A stretch of 64,000 bases of DNA, taken from assembly GCA_021292105.1 (NCBI GenBank), contig CM037875.1, positions 58,081,908-58,145,907 on the forward strand, given 5' to 3'. Under the pieces are notes generated by a model, which saw only the letters and a list, made by a program, of their open reading frames with translations, did not search any database and was not told where the DNA came from. The stretch comes from Anadara kagoshimensis (lineage: Eukaryota; Mollusca; Bivalvia; Arcoida; Arcidae). Position numbers and translations under genes: made by a program. Positions 35,701-50,700 of the stretch are shown piece by piece; within the stretch, counting starts at the first letter, position 1, and each line of letters begins with the position of its first letter.

Positions 35701-38700
35701 TAGTATTAAACTCTGTTTCAGACCATTTGCTAATGTAACGTCACTCATCTCTTGCTTACGCCTATACCTGTGACGTCATTGATTGCCTGTTCCAGCAATT
35801 GGAATTGCATGCAGTACACGGCTGTGTTTTAAATTTATTTCAGGATTCAATTCAACATATAACTTCCATTGCTGTGCAAAGCAAACTAATCATAACGTGT
35901 TAGTGCGTTTTATTCAGTTTGATTTGCACGGCAATGGAAGTTATAGCACTATAAACGCCATTTCTAGCCAGTTCAATGGTTAAATAAAACCTTATCAAGA
36001 TATATGAAATGTTCACATATATTTGGTTTATTTAGTAAAATATTTGTTAACAGATATGGTACATACCATTCAGACATATGTTTACATATGTGTATATCTT
36101 CTATAAATAACCCTGTATAATGTGCTATAACTGGTAACAGATATGATGATGTCTCTACCGGTAAACTTTGTAAAAATCGCTTGATTTCTCCGTGAATATC
36201 AAACACAAACAGTTTCTCTACCTGGAAAGAAATAGAAGGTAGAACACAGTAAAAGCAGTGCTGTCAGAAGGACAGTGTAGAACACATCTAGTCTATCTAA
36301 ATAAACTTAGTAAAAATCTTTTAGTATTGAGTGCTTATTCTTCAGTCCAAGCAGTTGCATTCCTAAAAGAGACAGGATTAAAAAGGTATTTTTATCTTTT
36401 GGTTTACCTGGTAGTCTTTTCTTTAATCAACATTTAAATTTGTAGTTCAGTGTTAACAAAAAATAAAACCCATAAAAATTAGAACTCCAAGAAAACTACC
36501 AGGGTTTTTAGTATTAAGAGTGGTAAAATATCAACCAGCATACAGAACTGATAAGTGTTAATAATAGCAAAATGCAGATACATGTATATATCTTGTGTTT
36601 AGACCTACCTGTTTGGCACACTGTGTTTTATTGTCTGGTTTGACTAGACAGCAACTGAAATATCAATAATATAAAATACATAAATATAGGGTAAACAAAA
36701 AAGATAAGTGTATTTCAACTGCACCTCCAGTCAAAGGCTGCAGAAATACTCCTAGTTACAATTAATTGCAGAGAAAAGAGTGAAAATTATTCATTTATTC
36801 ATTTCTTTTAAAAAATGGATTGAAGTAGCTGTGGAATGTGATGGAGAGGTGATTTTCAATCATGCCAATCAGCTAAAATATGAGGAACAAACTTAAACAT
36901 AATATTAGATTTTCATTCTATAAAGCAGATTACAGTAAATGTTCAAAGATTTATCAGTTACAATAAACATTCCTTAACCAAACAAGAAATATAGCATTAA
37001 ACGAACATACAGAATCCAAAGTTACTGATAAGTTAATTAATACAAACCTAAGATATCCTTCAAATGGTGAACTAAACAGTCTGATATCTACTGCTCCTTG
37101 AAAAAGTTCTTTAGAGATTCTTGTATTTGGATGTGTAAAACAAAACAATAACTTCCAGAAGGATAGCACTGTAGCTGTCTGACTTACTCTCTAAAATGAA
37201 TATCAAGATAATTTTTTTCGTATTATTTTTTTTCTTAAATCTACAGGCTATACTATTTGTCTTAGAAAAAAATAATGAGCGACATATTTGTCACAAAAAT
37301 TACCTTTATTTATGTATGAACAATCTAAAAAGACTGTAGGCAGAATCGAACTAGAACTGTCTCTTGATGGCCAAATACCCCCACCCCCAACATTTAAAGT
37401 TTTCCTGCAACCTTGACCTTTCCATTAAGACCTTGGTTCAAGGTCATGACACACCTTTGGACCATGAAGATTATTCATATGAAGTTTCATGAGAGTCCTC
37501 CAAAGCATTGATGAGATATGGCACGGACATAATTTTACAGGTACAGATGGACAGACAGACAGACGGACATGGTGATTCCTATATACCCTCCTCAAACTGG
37601 TTTGAGGGGGGTATAACCAGGAAATTGATAATATGTTTCAGAGAGCTAAGTATTTTATTCAATAATGTTTTTATATACATGTATTTCATTTTTCATAATT
37701 TTTCAATTTACAGAATCAAGTGAACTCCTGACTTCAAATTAAAAACATTTATATGAGTTCCACATATTTTTTAAAGGGGTACTCACAAATTACAGGATAG
37801 GATAAATCTTATTGCTACAGTAACTTAGTATGTGTGTTGTTACCTGATCTGTTGTAATGCTGAAGTGGTTGTGAGCTGTGAGTATTGTGTTAGCAGCTAT
37901 AATTGATAATCTATCATAAGATGATCGCTGGATAATTTTATCCAGACAAGGGAGACAACTAGACAACTGTGCATTTACTCTGCTAACTATTCTAGATATA
38001 ATTTTCCTGCATGCATCAAGGTCCTTCAAAAGAAAACAATAACACATTTCAACATAACCTAGTAATTCAATAATTAATAATTTGTTCAAAAGACTCAAAT
38101 TAAGGCTATACATTTAATATACTAGTATCTATTTGATATAATCTGAGAAAGGTTTATATCAAGCATCAACTGCAACTATTATCATAGGTTTAGAGCAATG
38201 TGCTCACTTTTACATTTAGTCAATAAAAAAAAACCTAGCTCAATATTGGACACCAACACTAACAGTATTGTCAGGGCTATGGAATAACTCTTACGCAATT
38301 TGTTAAATATGCTAAAGATTGGAAGAACAGTCTTTCTTACAACAGGAGTTTGACAATAAAATATTCTGCATTTTGTGTAAGTAAACATGATTGTTTTAAA
38401 GAACATGTAAATATTTTATAAAATCTTGTTTAATTTAAATCTAATTTAAATGATTTACTCTTTTCTACATTTTTATTTTCACAGATTCAACATTTTAACA
38501 ATTAAATGTAACCAGCATGACTTTTTCAAACTCGAAACAGTTGTACAAAAATCAAAATCAAAATATCATAATTTTACCTGCCATGATGATGGTGATTTAT
38601 ATATAAGTGGTTGTAATTTAGCTGAGTGAACAACAGAATCTCTGAGTAGTAATGCTGAGGCATATGTCAATAAACTAGTTCTGTGAGATAACTCTGTCTT

Positions 38701-41700
38701 CCATAACTTCTCTAATATCCCAATATCAAACCATCGAATTACTTCACTCAGACATGGAAGAACCTAAAACATATACAGAATAGTTTTGATATTTAAAACA
38801 TAATGTTCTTAGATAATAATGTATAAAATCAAAATTTTCACTTTTGAAATATTTTCATCAACATGTTATGAAATGCAGTCATGAAAATAATAAGTAACCA
38901 TAAGACTTAATAAAGAAAGCTTTCAATGTTTTTTTTTAAAATGATATAATGTTTTCGACCCCAATTAAACCAGAAAAACATCATATTTTGGTGTGAAAGT
39001 GAACATTTTGGGTATTTTTGTTTTATATATGCATTAGATATCTTATAATCTTAGGTCTTTGAAAAACCAAACATCTGCACCTTGTCTCCAATAACAGTAA
39101 AATAAGTTAAGCATTAATGGATAAAAAAAAAAACAACCAAACAAAACATTACCATTTTGGATTGACAGAAGGAAAATTGAATATTCAACTGGATGGATGG
39201 ACTTAAATCATTACCATTAACAAGTTGATGGTTAGGCTGTAAGTTTTAGCATGCACAGCTCAACTCTTGCATATCATTAGTACTACTGTTACTTTTGTAT
39301 TACCTGCTGTGCCATTCTGGGTAGTTCCCACCGTGAATCTGCTAGACACTCCAATGTCCCCATTAACATTTTTACAAGAATATGACTAAAGCTCTGTACT
39401 TGAACACTTTTAATCCAACCACAAGATCCATCCTGCTTTACTTGTCTACAATGAAACAAAATAAATTGAAAATATGTGTTTTGGTAATGTATCATCTTTA
39501 CTGTAAATAAACCAAATCCTATAAGTGATAAAATAAAATCAACAAAGGACAATAACTCTGTACAAAGGCAGACCTCGTTACGAAATGTGAACATGCCCAA
39601 AATATTTCATGGACTACTAGTATACTTAACCCCTGAATCAAGTTTCATGAAATTCTATCAATAGATAAGTCATTAAAGCACTGACAAAACACATTTTGTG
39701 AAATTCCTCAATACAAGTGAAAGAATCTTGACCGTACCCTTAAAACATCATTAATCTAAGGTAATCCAATCTAACATCTCAACATGATATTTGTAGTCTT
39801 AAATTATAAATTGTCCAATAAGCAGTTTTAAATGATTTATACACACCATGTATTTTTATAAATCTTAGTTACCTTTCTCCAACTAATTTGATTAATTTTT
39901 CCCATGCTTTAAGGTGCGAATTATGGCAAGAATTAACATGGCTATCTAAAGGAACCTGAAAAAAATTAAAAATAAGAAGAAAACTGAAAGCACCAATAAG
40001 ATAAAATACTGTATCAGCACAGCTTAAAATCAACAAATGTGGTCAGGGTACAAAACTTAAACATTTTGGATGGAAAGAAGGACAATCATTTGGACATAGA
40101 TATACATGACCAATTCCCATATTCCTGTAAAGGGTATTATAATTAGTTGATGGTTAGGCTGTAAGTTTTAGCTTGCACAGTCCAACTCTCTATTTTCATT
40201 AGTACTTCTATTGCTACATGTATTATATCATTACAGCTATGCCATTCTGGGTAGTTCCCATCAAGAATCTAGCACAGCTTCTTTTCAGTCCTTAGATAAA
40301 CTCAACTAGGGATTTAATCCACAACTACACATTTAAAGAGAGGCCAGAACAAAGGATAAATAAGCAACACTAGCATAGAGCAATTCTTTTCACAGTTAGA
40401 ATCAACCAGTGGTGTTACTCTAACAACAATGTTCCTAATCATTTACCTTATTGCTGGTCTTGTCTAAGACTTGTAGCTGCATCAACAGAGAATATGTGGT
40501 ATCAAACTGACTGGGTCCATTATATGTATGGTTGGTTTGTGTGTATACATAATCCTTACTTCCAGTTGGTGCTTCATCTAATGATTCATTTCTATAATAA
40601 AAACACATAAATCTTACAAATGACTGCTACATGTTACTCTATAAGCTATAACACTAAAACTGTTTTGAATTAACCATGACAACTAACAAAATTGATTTTG
40701 CAATGAAACTGAAAAACTTTATTTGACCTTTCAAAGACTTAAAAATCTTTTTTTTCTATTTGTCAAATAATGCAGATTGATAGAACATGATTTATAATCT
40801 AAATTGTGTAACAATTTCAGAGATGCTGGACTGTTTTAAGCATAGTGCAAAAACTATTTACAGGAATGGATATAAAAACAAACAATATTAAAGTATCATA
40901 CTTATACTTATCACAAATGTCTTCCAGCTCACCTTCTAGATAAAACTGGACCTCTGTGCATATTGGAAACATCCTGTGTCAGAAATCTGACCTAAAAATA
41001 CAATAACACGACCAGTTAAAAATAACAGACAAATGGCAAATGTTAAATCTTTATTTGAGTTTCTCTTATTCAATTGTACACTACTATATCTGTAGCATTT
41101 ATTTTACAATGAGAGATATCTATTTCTATTCTATTTACTGATATTGCCTTAAATGTGAATTACAAGGATCAAAACAAGCACTTAGAAATAAATACTGATA
41201 TATGAACATGTAGGTTGGTAAGTGTTCTATACAATATTTTTTATTTCTGGTATCACAAATTATTTAATTCACAAGTCAAACAGATTTTATTGAAATCAAA
41301 AACTGGTCAGTACCTTATATGTAGAAACTATATAATGATACCCCTCACTAAGGTGTATATATAGGTTTTGCTTGAAGCTCTTATTTCCCTGTTCAATAAC
41401 TATCGTATGTGATACTGGTAGTGATAGTATACATAAATTATATCATTCTGACAACTCCTTAAAATACTCTTAAAACTATCTGTACATGAAGACTTTGCTG
41501 TGTCGTACAAATTGATTACTGGTTAATATTGTAATATATATCTATCAAATATTTAAACACTGACTTCTATACAATGTAAAAGCAATAGTATACACAATAT
41601 ACAGAAAAATCATGCATATTTCTGATTAATAAATAGCAAGTAAATGCCAGCATATCACAAGGATCAAGGATCAATCACTTACCCAGTAAGGGAGTGAATG

Positions 41701-44700
41701 AAAATAAACAGAAATCAACATATTTAAAATTCAAAGCTGCCTTGATACCTAATCCTAACTATGCGCTGTGCAAGCCATGAAACCAATCACATATCAGTAA
41801 TGATCACCATAGTGGCAGGTAAAACTTACATTTAAACACTAGATATAATGTTAAGCTCAAGCATGCTGCTTTATTATTCATGCAGAAATAGTCTACAGTC
41901 TGAGAATATTACAACTAGTGCTAGAATTGATATAGAAGATATTCTGATTACAGGATATTCATAACATTTTATAATAAATGTTGTATAAGGTACAATGTAA
42001 ATACATGTACAAAGACAAAAAAACTTCAGAATTTTAGTCATCATTCATATGACATACATTTGGGTCAAACTCAGAATTCTAAGCATTTAAGCGCTATATG
42101 CCTGCTTCTCCTGCTTATTATGTATTGGTTTCCCAATTCATACGCTATGGTAGAGGTTGTTCCCACTACAGGGACTTTGTACAACGAAGATGGCTGCTTG
42201 CAAATAAATTTTTGACTCAGGGATATTGCAAGCCTATGCTTATCAAGGCCCTCAAAAGGTTTTATGGTCGTCATCACAGTATTGGTGATAAGTTTGATAT
42301 CTCTGTGTCCAGGATTGTCCTGGATATATTTAATGTCCCATAGTTCCATGTTCCTTTCACACAAATTTGATTACACATGTGGCAGGTGTAGCCAGCTAAA
42401 CAGGAGGTGCTTACCCTTCCAGAGCACACAGCCTCAAATGCCTGGTAGAAGTTCATGTGTCTAAACTGACTTGTCAGTTCCAAAGTTTTTACTTTGCTTC
42501 TGGATTGTGATTCGGACATGGATTAGTATAATAGATACCATCATAATGATTACAGCATGCATATAAACAGTAAGAAGTGTTTAAGTTATACAATGATCAC
42601 AAATAACATGCTTTTTACCTAGAACACAAGAAGGAATATATGAAAACAGTATGGAGTACCCAACAGTATATGTTTTGATCCAAACCCTTATAAATTTTCC
42701 ATTTAATTCATTCAAATTGCATAATTTTCAAATGTTAATATACATTTTAAACTTTCCTTTCAACACCTATGATTGAAAAAGTCAACTGGTTTGAACTTAA
42801 ACACATGTTGTTCTATAAGAACATTTGAAAACTACAATTTTGATGAAATATACAAATGAAAAATTGAAACTTGATTGATACTAAAGGTATGGGCTAGTCA
42901 AAGTTTTTACACCATCATCACAGGTATGACACAACAGTAACTAGTGATGAAGAAAGATGAGGTAGAAGTTTATAGAAGGTGGATCAAAATAATAAATATG
43001 TTAATAAATAATATGACAGGTAAGTTTTTGAAAAAATGAAAATAGTTGTCACTTTTACCTCATGATAACTACCAAGTTATGTTTAGTAAAGGGGATGAAA
43101 AATGGAATCACCTTTCAAGTTGAGGGTAAAACTTTGTTACAGGAGTTATTAATTTTAAGCAGGCAATAATTTTGTCAACAAAAGGGTTTTGCCAGAAGCT
43201 ATGTGACAACCCATAATGTTTGTGTGCAAAATTATATTTCCATTGGATATGAATTGCATAAGTCATATTTTTTCTGTAAAAAAAAGATGTTTTCTGGGAC
43301 TTTGAGAGTAAACAACATATCAATCAGCCTTGTATATCAATATCCTTAACAAGTACTTAATTCAAAACGCTGAAAACACAATCAGTTTGTCTTATCTCTC
43401 AATAAAATTCATAACGTATGTACCATGCATGGTTTAAATCAAACCCCTTTCGTTGTTTTATGTGAGCATTTTTTGCATCAAAAATTAAAGTGAATATAAG
43501 CATTCCTTCCATCTATCTCAAACAATGAAAAAATCAAAAGCATAGCATGCAGGGCTTGAAACTATTGGACCAGTAATCTTGAATCCAATCTAAAACAGGA
43601 ATTCAATAGTTCAGGATCCTTAACTTGCCCATTGTTTTCTTTGTAAACTACTGTGAATGGTTTTATTTTCGTGGGGGCCAAATTTCGTGGAATCGGTAAA
43701 AAATAACATTTCGTTGGGACGTAAATTCGTGGTTTTACTGAAATGTCAAAACCTAGTTTGTCTTTTGAACATTGATAACTGGTAGAAAGTGATGATTTGT
43801 TTGTTAATCGGCAGTTATAGGATGAGTAATTAGGGATTACCAAAGTCATAGACCGTGACAGATCTAGAGACGCGGATTTATGACCAAGTCTGTGATTAGT
43901 ATATCAGTAACAATTGACTTCATACACGACGTGACACCTGGCCTGAGTAAATCTACCTGTTACATTAGATAATTTAGTGGCAATTAATTCAGATTTATAA
44001 GTTCACTCATTTCACATCAATCAGAATGTGGTTCATAATTCCTTTAAGCAAAATAGGTTTTTTTTCTTTGATATCGGCAACTTTTTAAAAATTCTAATTA
44101 TTGACCTCTGATGACCCAATCAGCTGTTTACGAGAGTAACAATGGCGGCTCTTACCGATACTGTATAATGTCGAAAGAAGGTGCGGTTTTTACAAGACAA
44201 ACAGCTGACTGAGTTATATTAAATATAAAGGATGTTAGTTGATAGATTGTCGAAATGTTTATTTAGTTAATCAAATTTCAATTTAAATGAGACAGGCCAT
44301 AATGGATGATGAAAGCTACGACTAGAAACCTGTCTGTCCCTATTCGTCCCGACCAGTTCCCAATTAAAATAAACTTTTTTTTAAATATACATATTTATTT
44401 TATTAAACATAATATATTTACTTAAATGATTTTCACAATTAGATTAAGACATCCAAACATCTTCACCTCCTAAAAAGTTTTTATTGGTGTGAAAATGTGA
44501 GTTATGCTAGTTGTAATTTATGAATGCGATTAAATATGGTACATGTCTATTACCGGGTAGTTATCTTGTCTTTTTACTTGTGGGTAATATTTCGTGGTGG
44601 TGGTAAATTCGTGGTTCAGACTGTCCACTAAAACCACGAAAATTGAGCCCAACGAAAATTAATGATTTCACAGTAGTGATTTTCAGTTTTTACTGGTCTA

Positions 44701-47700
44701 TAGAGAAACCCACTTGTCCAAGGTTTCAGACCTTGGACCAGTGGAATTTTCTAGCCCTGGGCATGTGAAGGACCGATTCCAATCAATTCTCAAAAGTGAT
44801 GCTGATAAAACCAAACAGCCTTTATCATGAGGTAATTAAGAAACTCAATATAAAAGATATTGTGAAAAGCTTGGGAAATGACAGACTTTCTATCTACCTT
44901 TTGCCAATTTTTTCTCCTTATTTGCTAAAAAGATATTTATGAAACAGTTTATCATCAATCTGTGGTACATGCACAAAATTGAAATAGTAAGGACTTGTTA
45001 TTCAATTTAATTTTAATTAAATATTCACATCACTACAAAATAAAAGATGCTCAATTAACGTTTGAAATAACAGCGAGTCCAATACTTCAAGATTGGTAAC
45101 TTTTGAGAGAGACTGGTTATTTTTTCAATAGTCATGCATCTATATACCAAAATAGAAAATGTAAAAATTATAAGTCAAGAACTTGTTGAAACTTTGGACT
45201 TATTTCGAACACTGGTTTAATGTTTCCCCTGTATTCTTACATAGCATCTATTTCAATGTTTAAAGTATTCGGCATAAAACATCTTTGAAAATAATTATAT
45301 CTAAAACGATGTACAGTTTGTTGAATTGGTTATCATAAATTTTAACTAATTCAAAACCTCAACCCAGAATAAACAATTGTTAAAACATAGGGATCATTTG
45401 TCACACACAAACCACCAGTTTTACTTTACAGTTTGGTTTTAAAACTGGTTATATAAAATGTTTGAAAAGCAATTTAGCATTAGTGTTATTAACTGGTGTA
45501 TACAGATACACAGTCTCTGATATTATAAGATGTTTCTCTAAACATTAACAATGAAAACTTACTTCAAAGATGTTGTTTAGAATGGACAGAGCTAGCATTT
45601 GCAACCAAACTGTATCTAGAGTCAGTTTTATACATGTAAGTTTACCAAACAAACAGCAAATCTGTTTTAGTTTCAAATTCGAGTTTAAAATCAGTTTTAA
45701 TAACTGTTTAGAAGTTAAAACCAGTACGTGTAACAAATTTGCCCATAGTTATGTTAATAGAAAAATTACCAAATGTAAAGTAAATAAAGTACTTATTGAA
45801 AATATGTTATTGTATCACAAAACTGTATCACAAAAATACAGTGAAATATATAAACTAGCAGCAAAACATCACATATGAACAAAGATAATGTTAAAGTTTT
45901 ACTAGGGTAGAACATGTTAGTACGGAATTAGCGATGAAGCAAATAATGAAAAATTATAATCATGTTTGCAATGTTTACACTTACAGCAAATGATTTTTCT
46001 GATTCTGAATGATGTAGTTCATCCCTGTCTTCATTAGAACTATACTCCTCTACCTATATACAATAAAATAAATAAATAAATAAATAAAACAAGAGGCCCA
46101 TGGGCCTTAACGCTCACCTGAGGAAGAGTACATATCTTATGCAGAGGTTCAATGGTCAATGACATTAATAAAAGAGAATATCAAAATTTTCAGCAGTAAG
46201 GGCCAATAATATGCAAGTATTTTTGCAAATTAATTATAATAATTATTATATAAGTATGCTATATATAACATATCTAAAGTCTAGCTACAATATCTTATTT
46301 AAATGTGCATTAGGCCAATACCTACAATATTCTGATATACATGCCTATACAAAGAGTTTATAGTTTTTGAGATAATTAACTATTTAAGTATTCATCGCAT
46401 CTATGAGCTTGACCTTTGAACCTATGACCTTCATTCATATATCAAAATGATTGTTGTGCAAATGCTTACAATATTCTAATATACATGCCTATACAAAAAG
46501 TTTATAGTTTTTGAGGTAATTAACCATTTTAGTATTAGTTTGCATCTATGACCTTGACCTTTGAACCTATGAACTTCATTCATATATCAAAATGATCGTT
46601 GTGCAAATGCCTACAATATTCTAATATACATGCCTATACAAAAAGTTTATAGTTTTTGAGATAATTAACCATTTAAATATTCGTTTGCAGCTATGACCTT
46701 GACCTTTGAACCTATGACCTTCATTCATATATCAAAATGATCGTTAGGCCAATACCTACAATATTCCAATATACATGCCTATACAAAAAGTTTATAGTTT
46801 TTGAGATAATTAACCATTTAAGTATTTGTTCAATTCTATGACCTTGACCTTTGAACCTATGACCTTCATTCATATATCAAAATGATTGATAGGCCAATAC
46901 CTACAATATTCCAATATACATGCCTATACAAAAAGTTTATAGTTTTTGAGATAATTAACCATTTAAGTATTCGTTCGCGTCTATGACCTTGACCTTTGAA
47001 CCTATGACCTTCAATCATATATCAAAATGATCGTTAGGCCAATACCTACAATATTCCAATATACATGCCTATACAACAACAGCGGCCATCTTGTTGGGCG
47101 TGGCCAAACCCCGAACACAATTTTGAAAGGCCGTTACCCAGGCATGATAATCACCAAGTTACATCAAATTTGGCCCAGTAGTTTTGGAGAAGAAGATTAA
47201 AATGTAAAGTTTACGCACGACGCACGACGCACAACGCACGACGGACGACGGACGGTGATAGATTGCAATAGCTCATCTGAGCCTTTGGCTCAGGTGAGCT
47301 AATAAGTACTCTTAAATATTTTTGTCATCATGTTTCTTTAATTTTTCATTCAGTGCATTTCAGAATTTATTGGCATGATTTTGTCATGGTTGTGCCATTG
47401 ATTTACAATGTATATTCATTATCAAAAAGTCTTGATTAAACATTAAACTTTAGTTGCAAAAAAATATTTCTACAAGTCAGGAGACTGCTTATGACTACTA
47501 CCATAATGTCTGTCAACCTGACTAATGTGAGAAGTATGGTAAGTCAGCTAAATTCAAAGTAGCATAGTAGCATTTAATGCTGCCATTCAGTAGAGTTTTT
47601 TCACTAGATTACGGTATGTGTTGACATATAAAGTAACAATACTTACACAGGACAAACTTTGTTCTACTTTGGGTACATGTATATTTGGTAAAGACGTTGA

Positions 47701-50700
47701 TAAATCATCTTCATCTCCATTTTCATAATTTTCTAGGCTGAAATTCAAAGATGCAAATGGCTTTATACCTATGTATTGTTCATGTTGTTATCTGAGAAAA
47801 GTTTGGTGGAAGTGATGTATATATACAAAGAGAATTCATAGTAACATGCACTCAGATCTGGTGATGAAGAAGTTGTACTTTCTTACTTTTGTGAAAGGAT
47901 GTACTATCATAGAGTATTGTATACTTCTTAAACTGAGACAACGTTTGTCAGTTCACTTATCGAAGGAGGATGGTTTTCTCCTGGTACTCTGATTTTCTCC
48001 ATCAACCAAGAACTGACTACCTCCATTTAAGTGTAAAAGTCTTTATGCTAGCATGTAAAACACTCTTTGCTCACTTCTAATATTTTTATTTCACCCTAGT
48101 TTCAGATTTGGACTAACAACATGATAAAATGGTTTAATCTACCTTGATATTTGTTCATTTCTATCTTCTGATTCCCCGTTGTCTTCTGATAAAAATCTTG
48201 AACCAGCAGGACCAAATGTATACAACCAATGATTCTTAATTATATACTTCAGAACAAGTTCATATGCAAATAATCTGCCTTCTCTGCTTTCCCAGGCATC
48301 TGTCAGAGGAATATCTGGAAAATATAACAAAATTACATGTAATTTCATGATTTGCTGTCCCAACTTTGATATCAAGGTAGATATGGTAAAAATTGTAAAA
48401 ACAAGAAATTCACTTCTGTGCTGATGATACAGAAAATAAAGACTTAGAGATGATTCTTTGGCATCTTTCGAAATTATATAATATAAAGCTTAATGCAACT
48501 TTCACCAAGATGAGCATTGGTCTAATAGGCTTCAAAAAGACTTTAAGTTAAGTGATAAGCAGGATGGCAACAAAACAGGGGATACATTATATAATGATTT
48601 TTTCCCATATGTTTAAGTACTTACCAACTTGATTTGATATGGAATGTCTTGGACTAGGGGTTGTATGATGTAAATTATTACTGGAATGTTCAGACAGCTT
48701 TGTTTCTCTACGTAAACTATCGATGTCAGGTTCCCAACCATCTATCAGGCTTTGTAATGTAAACTTTACTAACACTGCACAATGACAACTTTTTGCCACT
48801 GAAAATATATAAAGTGTTAATTAATTCCTCAATACATGTCTACATGTCATAAACATTCTTGATCTTCATAACCTGCTATTATCCTAATCTTAACTTTTAA
48901 AGTGTTGCACATTATTATCTATAAAAAGAATGGAGATGTGAATGAGGGGTAAAGGATGCGAATTCATAACTACATGTGTAGTACCATTTGTTTGAGCCCA
49001 AGGTTGACTGTAATGTATGTCTTTCAGTAAGACATTTAATTTCACAATTGTTTAAGTCATCTAGTTGTTAATAATATGTCAATAGGTCCTAGCAGACAGG
49101 CTGGGGTTAATCTTGCAATGATGACTTTGTTAACAACCCCCCCCCCTCCCCATTGAAGGGGAAGTCATGTTTTCTCTGTATTTTAAAGCAACTGACACAG
49201 GGATAAGCACAACTGCCGTAAAGGAAAGACTTTTACTGAAAAAAAGAATGCAATGAAAGTGTCTATACAAGCCCAGTAGGCATGTTTGTGTGTATGACTT
49301 TTAAAATCTTATTAAATTTGAAACCACGCTATGCTGCAAATCATCATCTGAAAATAGTTTGAAAACACCAAGAAAAATATTTCTTTCCAATAGTTGTAAT
49401 GATACATATATGTAATGCTTAATTTAGCTTGTATATATGTAATATTATGCTTACCTAAATATTTGAAGATGCTGCTTGTGGCCTGTCTAACTGTAGATGC
49501 AGGATGTGATAAATACAGCAAGAATGTTGACATGTAATGTGGCCAGTGAGGTAACAAATGTGTGAGAGGTAGTACCTACAAAAACATGATAAAGAGAATC
49601 TATAACGAGTATGTGGCCAGTGAGGTAACAAATGAGAGTTAGTACCTACAAAAACATGATAAATATAAATGTAATTATGTACAGAATACATGTATAATAA
49701 AACTAATATATCTGTCATCTAAAACAGAAAATGGTATATACATTGTACCTCAATTTCATATTCTTTCTGAAAGTTGCCAAAATTTCAAATCGGTAAATAA
49801 AACATCTAATTTTATCAATGACACATTACTGAATCCAAACTTTTCTCATTTACCAGCAATACATTTTATGAATGTCATTGAGAAGTAATATTTTTTCTCA
49901 TAGTCATATTTTAAATGATTTAAAAAAGCCTCTTATTTTAAATTATTTTTTTTAGGAATTTTTAAATAGTAAATCATGAGGAGAGTAGAGTAATTGTGTT
50001 TATGTCTGGGTCAAGATTCTTTCACTTAAATAGAGGTGATCAGTTCTTGGATAGTGAAGGAAACTTGAGAAAGACACTGAAATGACAACTTTCTCAAACC
50101 CAAGAACTGTGCAGGTGGAAATTGAACCTATGTGATGAGAGATGCTGTGATCTTTAAGTAAGTCTTTATACCACTTAGCCACTGAGGCCCTGTAATCATG
50201 AGAAGAGGAATAATAAACAATTACGGTATATAATCAATACATGTAATTTATAAAATAAAACACCACACATTACTTACTTTGACAAGAAATACACATACAC
50301 CTATAAACCCTTCTGCAGCATAAGCATCTAAATACTTCAATGGTAATCTCTACAACAGAAATAAGGATATATATATAGTACATACAATGAGAAACCTATT
50401 TATAATAGAAATTAGAGTAAATGTTCCCCTAGTAACAAATGTGAATTTAGAAGTAAACAAATTAAAACTATACAATTTGAAACTTGTCTATAAAGATACT
50501 ATAATGTCACAAAAGTGTTTTGTTTTGAAGTATTTTAAACTTGATGTGGGGTAATTTTAGCTTATTAGCATTCTCTATTACAGTCAATGAAGAAGTAATG
50601 AAAAAATGGTATAATACATGAAACTATTCAAAACTGATGAAGAAATCGAAACCAACAGTAAATAAATGTCGTCAGATATGTTCTTTATGAAAATAGATCT

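Noticed and set aside
42071..42519. Minus-strand 81- and 97-aa frames at 42 kb
   Set aside because: Antisense to the retroelement C-terminal remnant, whose plus-strand frame matches a known family pattern.
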